Shown here: in pieces, positions 51,101-56,829 of the stretch
Layout of the letters: every line of letters begins with the position of its first letter
Position numbering within the stretch: position 1 is the first letter of the stretch
NCBI GenBank assembly: GCA_001247695.2
Contig: LGRX02003645.1
Location: 25,744 to 89,743, forward strand
Direction: 5' to 3'
DNA length: 64,000 bases
DNA from: Cymbomonas tetramitiformis
Taxonomy: Eukaryota > Chlorophyta > Pyramimonadophyceae > Pyramimonadales > Pyramimonadaceae
The notes under the pieces: generated by a model
Told to the model about the DNA's origin: nothing
What the model saw: the letters and a program-made list of their open reading frames with translations, nothing else
The model's database searches: none
Made by a program: the position numbers and the translations under genes

Positions 51101-52196
51101 CACGGGTAGACAACTGGAAGGACACCAAGCAATACTCAACCATGTAACAAAAAAGGTGAGGGAAGCAAAAATGACGGGAAAAACAAACATAATACAAAGA
51201 CTAAAAAGGAAACTAGAAACCGGGCCAGAAGAATGGGAGACCAAAAGACAACGCATTGAGAGGACGGAGGCAGAATACGCACAAAAATACCGGGAGCCTA
51301 CTGAAATAGAAGCAGCCTGGGCAGACACCTGGCCCGATGAACCAGAATGGCAACAGGAACAGGAAGAGGAATTGGAACTCCAGAAGATGGAACGATTAGA
51401 GGAGGAGGCATTAATACAGGAGCAGCAGATACAAACAGCACAACAAGCTAAACAAAAGAGGGGGCAAGGGCGAGAGAGCACACGGGGAGTAGAAATGAAT
51501 AAGGAACAGGCATGGAAGACAAGAACAATACAGAAAGAGGAGGCATTAGAACAGGGAGAAAGACAAAAACGAAGAAGAACCCAAAGCCAGGCAAAACCCG
51601 ACCAACCAGCCCCACGGGAAGCTGAAGGGCCGAGGGAAGCCCAAGGAGAAACTGCACAAGGGTCAACCCAGAAACTGAAGCTACCGGAAACACAGAATGT
51701 GGACACGACAACACAGCAGGACACCGCAGCCGAGCTCAGAGAAATGGCCCAACAACAGGAGGAAGCACAGGAAGAATGGAGCGCACTCCAGGAAATGGTA
51801 CAGGACCAGGAAGCAGAGCAAAAGGAAGTACACCAAGTGAAGGAATGGAGAAAGTCCTCGAGGGAAAAAATACTGACAGCAACACAAGAAAAGCCAGAAA
51901 AATACATGCAGCACCTCAAAGGTGATAAAGCCATGCACAAGCTCTCTAATGGATACTGGAAGAAGGGGACGGAATACCTAAACGAGAAAGACGTGACAGT
52001 CCTGCTAAGATGCCGGGCGAACAAACTACCAGCGGGACCATACAAGAAGCAGCAAGGAGGGAGAAGGTCGCAAAAATGCAAATGCTGCGGGATGCCCAGA
52101 CAAGTAAACGCGGGAGGATTCATACGCACAGCCCATGTGCTGGGAGGATGCACAGAGAAGGGAGATAAAGAACATGGTAATAAGCAGGTCGGATGA
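39123..52196 (+). CDS. LINE polyprotein, about 4,350 codons
   Basis: The frame is open without stops from the first base of the element; the first in-frame ATG is at 39249. Visible catalytic sites: protease His at 43260 (GHWLLL), Asp in YDSMG, and Cys at 43506 (QHDAFSCGVW), the Ulp1/C48 order. AP-endonuclease: NFLTWNVQGAR, IVTETKT, ICGDLNATTG, and SDH at 45471-45479. Reverse transcriptase: NYRPIALLDCLFKLY, AYGSVDHKRL, RGILQGDSMSPLLF, and FVDD at 47178-47189 as the variant of YADD. RNase H: YTDGS with Asp at 50610, NRAELTAIY, ICTDSLTSLY, GNEMADEVAKRA. A zinc knuckle (CKCC...H...C) starts at about 52078, and the frame ends at TGA 52194-52196 just before the second endonuclease. The product copies the element into target DNA by target-primed reverse transcription. 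Confidence 0.85.
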   Translation, partial: NLVAAIQEVFTQAGLGEAAEHLKPLPATTVRPGTDPAKPETYMRVRITKSGNLFTGLASEAAYEWLGRQDRRTVRLSLPNKSRSYLLQHSDFSRTGDKFKGRRGRAAPPAAGAQQTEDIVQALESKLSNQWAKVAKGGAGDEAINELRKAVEKLEGTCKSGFTDNVEATNKVSSKVDEVKDSVIDLTEENREFQKQHLGISSEILKSFSNSNNALAKLLKGQRTPEPAKKNLRRPREASERSDSEGGMEIDEETLSEFRRLQKARVSSLGEKSSSRDKRPLAYGVEGNCTGTHNPTKQLGHRFRKRAQDEKWNPTTCITEPVRAQHKRKGNQLNKYWLGSCMHRRPRQTKGKSWNSWNSWNSWQSLAPAEANALGADRSSLAEATSCIGPCSFEARKSPVYQKILVKQTPEVKSNSAKSKPAAGKSTSCLYSCTVLIGTQAAKPTTRHKCGRVSSNIGTNCYHTVDTVAASNSIQYRERTGTPGTRAAKNNIKHTMTLSSCSCNNIHYEIVNRVKATSRPPEASSPYTREVSSREHIQELPLGQEGNPKPTLRKIGTNQPQRVKAMVSLTGKLLWGLYCKMADNIHTFRSNRQITAFSELLQELYVKIRSFVKTALTEQYFKETTEGQTQRHIEKNEAQIYGSKDGMMLQANVTRNRKRNAGSGEHAHWRDDWDSNNKKNPQDILNGNRRTATTRTAIWRKTRGNPNPKGAYLKKREGIGAHKSKIRRKYFTQGLQMAKYEREMKMNLNGRLWTFSELLQKLYVKIRSFVKTTPAEQYCKEATKSYAQRYIGKNEAQICCKKNGTTLQTCVTRNKENRVKPEEHAHRRNDRGNNNKRNPQDTLKGKRPIMTAYTAIYREMKGNPNPKGQYLQKKGGIGAHNNKIRRKNFAQSLQMVKYKQQMKMSLNGRHWIFSELLQELYVKIQSFVQMAQKGKYFEGTPIGYIRIRFEEKEAQKSSKASTRGRKECVTRNRGGSAEEGKHNQRRCVTNNRHEDNSQGAPIKAVLVICVVITVLTKSNINERKGPARKPTQRVRVTKCKEASRRAEKGVLGEAPEREHAAQCMQKRSTAATAKTRQTVETGKVSEEMPRGVNDQHQEITQEKPPKGPRWLATTEEGGRRANFRRNLTYYLRANRQEHAYAHKRGRRYWSEHAKGKTCRWVQRTKYDRPQLVRSNQVVRQETKDRDNSKWARKHGEMRRMKREGQNIARTVGAQIMSMHVTLDVLGTLAKRMEQAQLAMKNPRQEVPQVKAVNEKSTVARGAALGTRPNRKAEQIEETGRCAEAKPQPSHIGGGTCSNEKMEGQYPKNSVTQGIFAKDGKLNMHQVDLALETLEDNPPGSTTMQEILKMLRENDKKFLEMIKEKVAKKGGTQIPVVGNGHWLLLMVGVCVVKDNSTLQAYVYDSMGMERQTRKKTAQGHTRMAEELQGAVSAWVTGNKEAMGCLEARATPMYDRHQHDAFSCGVWVIYIAELWQQWLLERNGAWIQHVYTNTLQTSRCVTLHTTEIVNKCRDRFRPKIKSAIMRENKPHAEQDTDEVELTREDPAKRTGAKQARTQGTCAADAFMREVKSGRTREQVEDTMRQQGVGIQTIMNVQEALQALQQDTEALIGETMRKLSTDGRTQIAIRDGEKWAMMMLTITRQDMQAHVWLPTGGIEKQDELLIAIDVWTILREAYDLQKVKYSGLKTHSTPPEWGKFSQGEQAIRVAGSWKYWHVDGKPGHFKLGTRNTARLQGETREMRRTTEQTTGLAEEDMKSDEPKEDGRAPTTEQHATGEATEEKNTGTTDKLVQATLRFRPISKEQATERLKKEEGTATGKKLRPPANAKKYLPPTTTTKMNKRDNEETKGSLEALKQWGGNMPKTENLNTEEMGEAQQHTINFLTWNVQGARHSLYELEEQMKKWEIDIAIVTETKTANEEIKRHFRNKKQSNICTNIPTEEGEGEESNHTAGLAVILTGEYAKPHNYTEVQVPHLRGVLTHTLLHFPGGKYLHLLGVYYPVEGKDVAEETGRGELDREAARNGIQEYVRMVTTASENAAGQTVLICGDLNATTGTPKNSRDKEWNKTLEATGLQDVGGTRETTLTWHERRNIDRMLASKAELQYYTQPTAGELTELHMSDHKMVCTTQLDLKAWGTHRPTTQKPQHAKTDRLKLPLTEAEGSTLRQTLDAAYTKELQDEMQEAINGIKTATSTRHRKRAIDYAGGVVARIMGEARDRAMMDVNLPKQAAAPEQQHGLHLPKTLRKERDGHLKERNRCRENIALWKRDIETREQVTEEARTEGFDNRTSEMRKWEQWEREQKKLATKEARKCIKEHEANRKQKTRMKMREGYWGNIKHYHKLIYKKEIENGTAPATTIQAIETMQGELVVGHQKVAQAMGEHIAWSEPYKMKEPEKGLKDTPPWLDERYKNYMKENQCKRPDQTKVNLNVDKEAYRQAVKKMKTNKAAGPMGIQNEILKQMPDRFHDQLCELMKLMWEHRHTPLPWKKGYFCFHHKQGEVTKQKNYRPIALLDCLFKLYTTVLTKMLADFCEINGMLSEAQEGSRENHNTMKQLTRVTNAIEDANLSKRNLHATYVDFENAYGSVDHKRLITTLKHLGVPPQLTEAVRDILGENEEDSMQMRAKVGDQVSEEVPIRRGILQGDSMSPLLFILYLEPLLRWLEVGDHGYQHKYATDRELRGELRTSSGAFVDDLIILTKLMTGMEQQLKKLSAFGDWSGLRINEDKTKITGVEHGNKNVKESRHQGVKCGSRTLKVLKAGDTYKYLGVLLNMLGTWKEEKRKSLRELNRRIDALLATPLTQRQKEYSLKSAILGKFKYGLHLGIYTQGEIQQAENQLGAAMKRIYGLPANGTPNELNTEEKEEYGLGLQSLQAIYAQEVYTGLAGAVQSEEDKGAQMGYGKRERNLQTRQRMSQVSRSTAGLLEKHFEERGHSSTRSKLKMGLQTQTNTLRKMNALNEYGIRVKGVGTHMQELGKETLPIMRQLGKAKRVYTNAEMEGTTRTTKHQRIMDTEYRDPQSQPATTGFEKMGTVNVIQETKTQQATKQINFTKLLTLFRNYPDLKNLTTADGKSAIPIETLKATGGRKHDTKTATKIAQGMLHLYPYICEAQPNDIKKPGDHWDHVWNRRLKPEYIQERKTGELERYTKSTVSMENISDWPAQIKALHEAGNSLKDILQLVSMYPLANQTKHFEQSEVEWTEHEKEVLGIETDQEKEEDDVMTTRHPRGRVKRKSGQQDRGQWSTQEDRMDMLGQEGNYTPAGILATRQYLQNYTDSTSKVTQYEIRWTDGEGNEQTTWSTEETVRTHLLKHNLSSDQGWKNLVEEWKNDKRDKRTKREPAEEILAGQPNGEQRYWKEVTHLEICTRETNPDQDIRHIPGVKDRQLRTEGDTTYCYEPEGSLIGTLSTVKARELYDRYAEAVGDSTAQRPTEKQLAKRLKLSVEHKIHVNTFEEEIAQLLIRYSSKAEMKHRKRNLQNHWTFPPEMMEAVHTAMGVQTEVFASPLNVHRDTRTYYSQYPRDSVFGAVGSAWEEQWEKLGSYQFNPEYTAGDLYKALKKAINSTKTAEPVLGVGIYPTYAKSPYRKLLNKHMGYRVHELLEIKEGQFTFLPPDHWMQGNLQKPKQCNWNMRILVVANAAGWRKYCPDALKTHDIFSKALLKCPQSKVRTIGRACYIHRPLTLKDADRRPRSITEWEKDCVIDSAPWMNHELPVMQALPGGHLENHTEKIIDRWMEDREKEGEHRGGDRGPRPTTMDVLRANTTWSREEINRDALRRWALQFTGPDTTDEHINGDQWLQWERGEKEKAEPPTESRWDNQGKGYPEPHRRHNRNNMLYTDGSQRKVKKENGEVEEVTAAGVWDPRGERAMNYMQRWAGRCQTVNRAELTAIYMALTLDSNSGEEKVSICTDSLTSLYQIQNMKRRPHTLERHVHRDLLWKIMKQIQKLNKGGTKVALYKVKAHVGIHGNEMADEVAKRACEEGEYGLNHDNTDTAMLLAICEATGRQLEGHQAILNHVTKKVREAKMTGKTNIIQRLKRKLETGPEEWETKRQRIERTEAEYAQKYREPTEIEAAWADTWPDEPEWQQEQEEELELQKMERLEEEALIQEQQIQTAQQAKQKRGQGRESTRGVEMNKEQAWKTRTIQKEEALEQGERQKRRRTQSQAKPDQPAPREAEGPREAQGETAQGSTQKLKLPETQNVDTTTQQDTAAELREMAQQQEEAQEEWSALQEMVQDQEAEQKEVHQVKEWRKSSREKILTATQEKPEKYMQHLKGDKAMHKLSNGYWKKGTEYLNEKDVTVLLRCRANKLPAGPYKKQQGGRRSQKCKCCGMPRQVNAGGFIRTAHVLGGCTEKGDKEHGNKQVG
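40912..42000 (+). repeat. Triple tandem repeat inside the LINE ORF
   Basis: A unit of about 472 bp starting tttagcgaattgctccagga recurs near 40912, 41383 and 41858. It encodes about 157 residues per unit beginning FSELLQELYVKI(R/Q)SFV. The spacing keeps the reading frame. The repeat is basic and Asn-rich, perhaps RNA-binding; no family is recognised. Confidence 0.6.
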
Positions 52197-52791
52197 GACC
52201 ACCAAAATGATAGCGAAAGCAATTAGCAAAGGCAGGAAAGGAGGATGTGTAATAAGAACCCATGCGGGGAAAAAAGGGAAAGGAATGAACAACGGGAGAC
52301 CAATAGAAGACTTCCTCCTCACAAGGGGGCAATGCAGACTGGACGGACGAAACACACCGGCACCAGCACACGGAAAGGACACCATACCACACTACGTGGA
52401 CATAGTAATGCTAGAGGGAACTGAAAAGGGGAATGAGCAGCCTGGGTACACACACCAAAAGGCAATGACGGAAGCGGGCCACATACACCTGATAGAGGTA
52501 ACATACACAGACGAAATGAGTTGGGAGGAAGCACTAAAGACGAAGTACACAAAATACACACCGCTAGTAAAACTACTAGAACTATATGGCTACAAGGTAA
52601 CGCTACACGTGATGGTATTCGGCAATACGGGAACGATATACGAACACACGGAGAAAATACTGACCAAACATTTAGGATTCGACAGACAAGAAGCCCTACA
52701 CCTACTCAGGAAAATACATGACCTAGCGACAGGATTTGCAGTAAGCCTAAACAGACTATACAGAACTAAAGTAGACAAGGAACCAGACTAA
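52135..52791 (+). CDS. LINE restriction-like endonuclease region, out of frame with the polyprotein
   Basis: This frame, +1 relative to the polyprotein, overlaps its last 62 nt. It carries RPIEDFLLTRGQ, a strand with Asp (HYVDIVMLEG), and the catalytic-type IHLIEVTYTD followed by WEEALKTKYTKYTPL, the layout of R2/REL-type endonucleases that follow a zinc knuckle. In known elements the knuckle and the nuclease are in one frame, so the shift between about 52150 and 52190 is either a one-base lesion in this copy, a sequence error, or a programmed +1 shift. The ATG at 52135 is probably not a real start. Confidence 0.7.
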   Translation: MCWEDAQRREIKNMVISRSDETTKMIAKAISKGRKGGCVIRTHAGKKGKGMNNGRPIEDFLLTRGQCRLDGRNTPAPAHGKDTIPHYVDIVMLEGTEKGNEQPGYTHQKAMTEAGHIHLIEVTYTDEMSWEEALKTKYTKYTPLVKLLELYGYKVTLHVMVFGNTGTIYEHTEKILTKHLGFDRQEALHLLRKIHDLATGFAVSLNRLYRTKVDKEPD

Positions 52792-52866
52792 GGGACAAAG
52801 AAGAAGGAGTCAAGGGGACTCACAAAGCCCCACACCCCGTCCAAGGGTGTCTCTTTTTCTTTTCTT

Positions 52867-52876
52867 TACAGTCCCG
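52867..52876. repeat. Right target-site duplication of the LINE
   Basis: Exact copy of 39113-39122. Because it follows a TTTCTTTTCTT tract it looks like a splice acceptor, but it is explained fully by the duplication. Confidence 0.8.
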
Positions 52877-55303
52877 CGACGGTGACAACACCTATAATGG
52901 GCTGTGCACCATCGGTGACGACGCGCGCGGCATTCACGCCATCGTCGACTCGAGCTCAAACGCCATGATGGCGCAGAATTGCGACAATGACCTAAGCACG
53001 TATGGCGCCATATGCGAGCTACAAGTGGAACGCAGGTAACGCACGCCGCGCGCAAAAAAACTCGTCGATTTTCTTTTTGGTTTGCTAAAACTTTCATTTT
53101 CCCCCCTCGAACTTGTATCCTAAATTTGTGCGCGCGCAGAACACCTCCTCCGTACCCGCCACCGCTGTCGCCGCCATCGCCGATGCCTCCGCCGCTGCAA
53201 TCGTTCACGGTGTCGCCGAACAGCACCGTCGTCGTGCAGGCAAATCGCACCGGCAAAGTTACCTGCCTGCGTCCTGCGGACATGCCGGTGCCGCCGGACT
53301 TCGTTTCCGAAATCCAAGTGGTGCACGCCAGCGCTCCAAACGCGTCCGCGTTCCGAAACCGCGTCGCGCGCGTGTTTCCGGACGTCGAAACGGGAAAGTT
53401 CACCAACTTCACTTCGCAGGCGTACTGCGTGTTCGACGCGCCCGGCCTGTACGACCTCGGTATGCGTATGCATTTCGCGGTGACCATGTCGGATGGCACC
53501 ACCTACATGGATTTGCGGTTCGTGGTGAACCTGGTGGACGATGCTGCCGATCCGTACGACCCGGCCGCGGGCGACGATCTCTCGGACGAAAGCTTGGTGT
53601 TCACGGGATGCCGCTGGGACGTCGACGACGACAAATGCGACGCCGCCTACCCCCCGGGGGCATCCGGGTACGCCTCTTTGGTGCAGCGCGATCGGCACGC
53701 CGCGGGCGCGGTGATCGGACTCGCGGCGACGGTGCAAGCCGTGCCGGGCCTCGAGGAGCAGTTTATCGATTTCGTGCACGCGGCGGGGGCTACGCACGAG
53801 GAGTTCGGCGATAGCGCGTGGGCGGTCTCGCCCGATGCCGCGGTCGCGCAGCCCACGCAACGTTACGACGGCCTCTCGGTCGTCAGACTGGGGTACCGCG
53901 CGGAGGCCCTGGATGACCCCTTCCGTCGCGTCGCGACGAGAAGCATCGAATACGCCCAACACGGTACGACGGAGGACGCGATCGCCGCACGCGTTCCTCT
54001 ACTGATGGGCCTTAACAACATCACCGTCACCATGACCGAACGCGTCCCTCAGGCCGTGTCGGCGCGCTCGGACAGTAGAACGCACGTGTCGCCGCTGGCC
54101 GTCAACGGGTACTACCCGTTGTACTCCTCGCTGGCCGAATGCAACTACGCGCGCAACACCAGCGCTCCCGGCAACACCGACGGCGCGCACACGCACGTGA
54201 TCGACGACGTGACCTACCACATGCCGAACGGCCTGCTGCCTGCGACCGATTTCGTCGTTGGCGTGCACAATCCGTTGGGCTTCGCGTGGCACGGTGACTT
54301 CATCGGTAACGCGACGCATTACAACCTGATGCGTGAGCTTACCTTCACGGTGAATCTCGCGTACGCTCCTCCACCGCCATCTCCACCGCCGTGCCCCAGC
54401 CCGCCACCGCCGCCGCACGCTCCTATCGACTGCGCGGCGAAGGCCGCCAGTGGTTACGAAGACAACGTTTGGTACGCGGACGCAACCACGCAAGCGTGCT
54501 ACACCGCGATTTGGTCCCACGATACCACCGATAGCTACTTCGCGGCCGATGAGGCGTGCAAGGCCATGAGCACGGACGGAACAGGACGACTCGCTAGCCA
54601 CAACAGCAGCGCGGCGTTGAACGCGACCGTGGCGCTGGCTGTAAGCACCGCCACGGATGCGGATGCGATTGCCTGCAACATCGTGAAAGGCGGCCAGTAC
54701 ACCTCGGGAAGCGCGTACACGTTCAATCTGGACTTGGTCAGCGATGATGGTTGGTACTCCTTCGACACGTGCGGATCGCAGTTTGATGTGCTCATCAAGC
54801 TGTATCACATCTCGGATGACACCGGTAAGGAGGAGCTGATCCGTAAATGCGATGACGGAAGCGTCACTTACTCTTTGTATTACAACGAAAACGGCAATTT
54901 TAAAGGAAAAAATCCCGCTATCACCCATGACGATTTGCCGTGCACACCCAGGCAAAACAACGACCTGGAAACGTGCACCGCGCACTGCGAAACGTTAAGC
55001 GACTACACACGCGAGACGTGCACGCAATCGGGCTATACGCCTTCAGCAGCACGTTTGGAGACTCTTCGTAGCAAATTACCGGCTGGGAAGTATCGAATAT
55101 CCGTGGATCCGTACGGAACCAGCAATAACGTAGGTAAGGATTGGTGGCTCGCGACCAAGTGCGAGACCGATCCGGTTACCACCGCCGAATTCTGGGTGCT
55201 AGGTCCGGACGGCGGGACTTGTATGGTACTTCGTAACGGCGAGCTTACACAAGCAAACGGTTGTGACGAAAAACATCCGTACGTGTGCGAGTTTGGTATA
55301 TGA
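52877..55303 (+). pseudogene. 3' part of the giant lectin gene (exons 52877-53035 and 53140-55303)
   Basis: The first exon completes the lectin domain begun before the LINE (GLCTIGDDARG, MMAQNCDNDLSTYGAICEL). A GT-AG intron (53036-53139) follows. The next exon begins with a proline rod (PPPYPPPLSPPSP). A beta-sandwich domain comes next with the motif YCVFDAPGLYD, matching ACLFDTRGLY in the 5' part, then a large unassigned domain. Another proline rod (PPPPSPPPCPSPPPPP) ends near 54415. A second C-type lectin-like domain starts DNVWYADATTQACYTAI and ends GTCMVLRN...CDEKHPYVCEF, but it is interrupted at about 54690-55180 by a segment resembling a bacterial pre-peptidase C-terminal (PPC) domain (YTFNLDLVSDDGWYSFDT, LPAGKYRISVDPYG). 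The gene ends in TGA. With the LINE in place the whole gene cannot be translated as one product. Confidence 0.7.
53036..53139 (+). other. Putative spliceosomal intron in the lectin gene (104 nt, GT-AG)
   Basis: Donor CGCAG|GTAACG at 53036 and acceptor GCGCAG|AAC at 53139, with a pyrimidine run (ttttcccccc) and possible branch sites (gctaaaac, cctaaat). Removal joins the lectin end to the next proline rod through an Arg codon. Unspliced reading meets TAA at 53037-53039. Confidence 0.65.
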
Positions 55304-55360
55304 GGTGGGTGAGGTGTTTCTGAGGGTATCGATAGCAAAAGCGATATACGCATGTATGTA

Positions 55361-55368
55361 TATAAATA
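55361..55368 (+). promoter_or_regulatory. TATA box of the T5orf172-like gene
   Basis: TATAAATA, 45-52 nt before the ATG at 55414, only 58 nt after the stop of the lectin gene. Confidence 0.5.
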
Positions 55369-55413
55369 TATATGTAAACCGTTGTACTTGCAAAGTGGTT
55401 ACCGTGCAGCAAG

Positions 55414-55806
55414 ATGCCGCGTCGCACAAAACGCGACGGCCCCGGCTTTGTGTACGCGCTGCATAACGACAGTTACAAAAACGGACTCTTCAAAGTTGGG
55501 CATACCGGACAAAACGTGAACTCGTACGCACAAAGTCGACAGATGTACAACGCAGCCGTACCCACGCCTTTTGACGTCGTTTACTACGTGGAAGTGCCGT
55601 CTCGGTTTTACGCAACGCGCGTGGCGCATTCGCTGTTGGAATCGTTTCGCGTAAATCCAAGACGTGAATTCTTTTATCTTAACGATTACGCCGGAGGCGC
55701 GCGCGTTTTGCGAAATATTCTACGAAAAGCGCGCTTGCTGTCCATGTGGCAGGTTCTTATAGCCGGCGCACGGGCCGAAAAGCGCACGCTATGCCTCGCA
55801 CGCTGA
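55414..55806 (+). CDS. T5orf172/GIY-YIG-superfamily protein (130 aa)
   Basis: Members of this group are GIY-YIG-fold nucleases or DNA-binding proteins, common in large DNA viruses and phages. After a basic N-terminus, residues 12-14 (FVY) and the later GLFKVGHTG (24-32) supply the GIY and YIG-equivalent strands: F-V-Y, then K-V-G-H-T. Arg/Gln residues follow (QSRQMYNAAVP), then the strand FDVVYYVEV and an ATRVAHSLLESFRV helix with the catalytic-type Glu (LLES) and EFFYLN. Length is complete for a single domain. The start is fixed by the TATAAATA box. It ends in TGA. Whether it cuts DNA is not shown by sequence. Confidence 0.75.
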   Translation: MPRRTKRDGPGFVYALHNDSYKNGLFKVGHTGQNVNSYAQSRQMYNAAVPTPFDVVYYVEVPSRFYATRVAHSLLESFRVNPRREFFYLNDYAGGARVLRNILRKARLLSMWQVLIAGARAEKRTLCLAR

Positions 55807-55993
55807 GGTTGGGAGATAACCTGTGTTTAGCTTGAGCCTAAACGCGTTGTGTGTATTTCGTATCTAAACGTATTCGCTTCTTTGCTCGCTGTATTGCGAT
55901 TTCAGTGGTGATATTGTGTTATCACGAAATATACATATATATATATATATCAATTCGTACATATCTATACAGCACGCGACATTGTCACGCGAT

Positions 55994-56632
55994 ATGCTCC
56001 GCAAGGCTCTATCTAGCGTGTATGCGGCGACGGTGTGTTTGGTGTACACATGCATGCTGGCGACGTCCGACGGAGGCAACTTTAAGTATCTCACCTACTG
56101 GAGTCTGTGCGCGCACGCGCTTACGCATGGCGTGCTATTCGCGCTCGTTGTTTCGGACGCGCAGGACCGAAACACAAATCGTAGTCAATCCGATCGTTTT
56201 ATATACGCGATCGCGCCGGTGATGTGCGTGCTGTCGTTCACCGTGTTCCTCACCATAAACGTGCTGTACTACCATTACGCGGAACGTCTTCTCGATGACG
56301 AGGACTTGGACACGAAAGACGCGGGTAAATTAAAGCTCGGCGACTTCGGCGTGCACACCTTGCCGGTCATCGTGTCGATCATGACGTACGCGACGCACTA
56401 TCCACAAGCGCAGGACGCGTACGAGGATCTTCGGATACCGTACGAGATGGAGCTGCAGCGCACGTACATTCATTTTCTGTGGATGTACACGCTGTCCACC
56501 ATTTATTCTGCCGTGTACAGCGCGCACGAGGTGTACAACACGCCCGACGTCCCGAGCAACGGCGCGTATTTCGTATCCGGCATCGCCAGCGCCGCGGTGG
56601 TGCATTTGATGCACTTCGCGTTCACCTGTTGA
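55994..56632 (+). CDS. AIG1/FAR-17a-like integral membrane hydrolase (212 aa)
   Basis: This multi-pass protein has about five or six membrane segments. Cellular AIG1/ADTRP proteins split fatty-acid esters of hydroxy fatty acids with a membrane-embedded threonine and a histidine. Here GGNFKYLTYW supplies T34 and FGVHTLPVIV supplies H121, in the same motifs as the cellular enzymes (KYLT and HT-x-LP) and with nearly the same spacing. Downstream HYP and YIHFLWMYTLSTIY match the family's later segments. The frame opens earlier, but an AT run (55927-55951) marks the promoter and the ATG at 55994 follows it. It ends in TGA. A viral role in lipid metabolism or membrane remodelling is inferred. Confidence 0.6.
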   Translation: MLRKALSSVYAATVCLVYTCMLATSDGGNFKYLTYWSLCAHALTHGVLFALVVSDAQDRNTNRSQSDRFIYAIAPVMCVLSFTVFLTINVLYYHYAERLLDDEDLDTKDAGKLKLGDFGVHTLPVIVSIMTYATHYPQAQDAYEDLRIPYEMELQRTYIHFLWMYTLSTIYSAVYSAHEVYNTPDVPSNGAYFVSGIASAAVVHLMHFAFTC

Positions 56633-56829
56633 GCGGCCACGCGGCTACCCTAAAACCCTTAAAAGATCGAATTGTAAGCTCGTTAAGTTAACAAGGGCGT
56701 AACAGTCTAGGTTCTTGCCATCACAACAAGGAATTTTTTTGTGTCCTGTGAAAGCCACGAAGCTTATGTTTTTCTCGTCGCCATTTTTTTGGCGCGCGCG
56801 GATCCGGATGAACGGCGCAGTGGTCGTAC

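Larger units (their letters stand above)
39123..52866 (+). mobile_element. Dualen/RandI-like LINE with two endonucleases, 13.7 kb
   Basis: This non-LTR retrotransposon has a 10-bp target duplication on both sides. It is coding from its first base, so the 5' end is probably truncated or the ORF starts at once. Domain order along the plus strand is: unknown N-terminal domain, triple repeat (about 40912-42000), Ulp1-like cysteine protease (43020-43640), AP-type endonuclease (44750-45500), reverse transcriptase (46400-47330), a chromodomain-like segment (about 48900-49030), RNase H (50600-51060), a Gln/Glu-rich coil, zinc knuckle and restriction-like endonuclease (52077-52640). An A-P endonuclease plus a restriction-like endonuclease in one element defines the Dualen group known from Chlamydomonas. 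The 3' end is pyrimidine-rich (tctttttcttttcttt) rather than poly-A. It broke the lectin gene. Confidence 0.85.

Noticed and set aside
50840..52222. A 460-codon reverse-strand frame and many other long reverse frames across the LINE
   Set aside because: They are shadows of the purine-rich forward ORF. They are rich in Ser, Cys, Phe and Leu and carry no motif, while the forward frame carries all catalytic sites.
39117..52871. The LINE as a removable intron of the lectin gene
   Set aside because: The 3' junction looks like an acceptor (ctttctttacag), but splicing at the nearest GT/AG pair shifts the frame, and the exact 10-bp duplication explains both junctions as an insertion.
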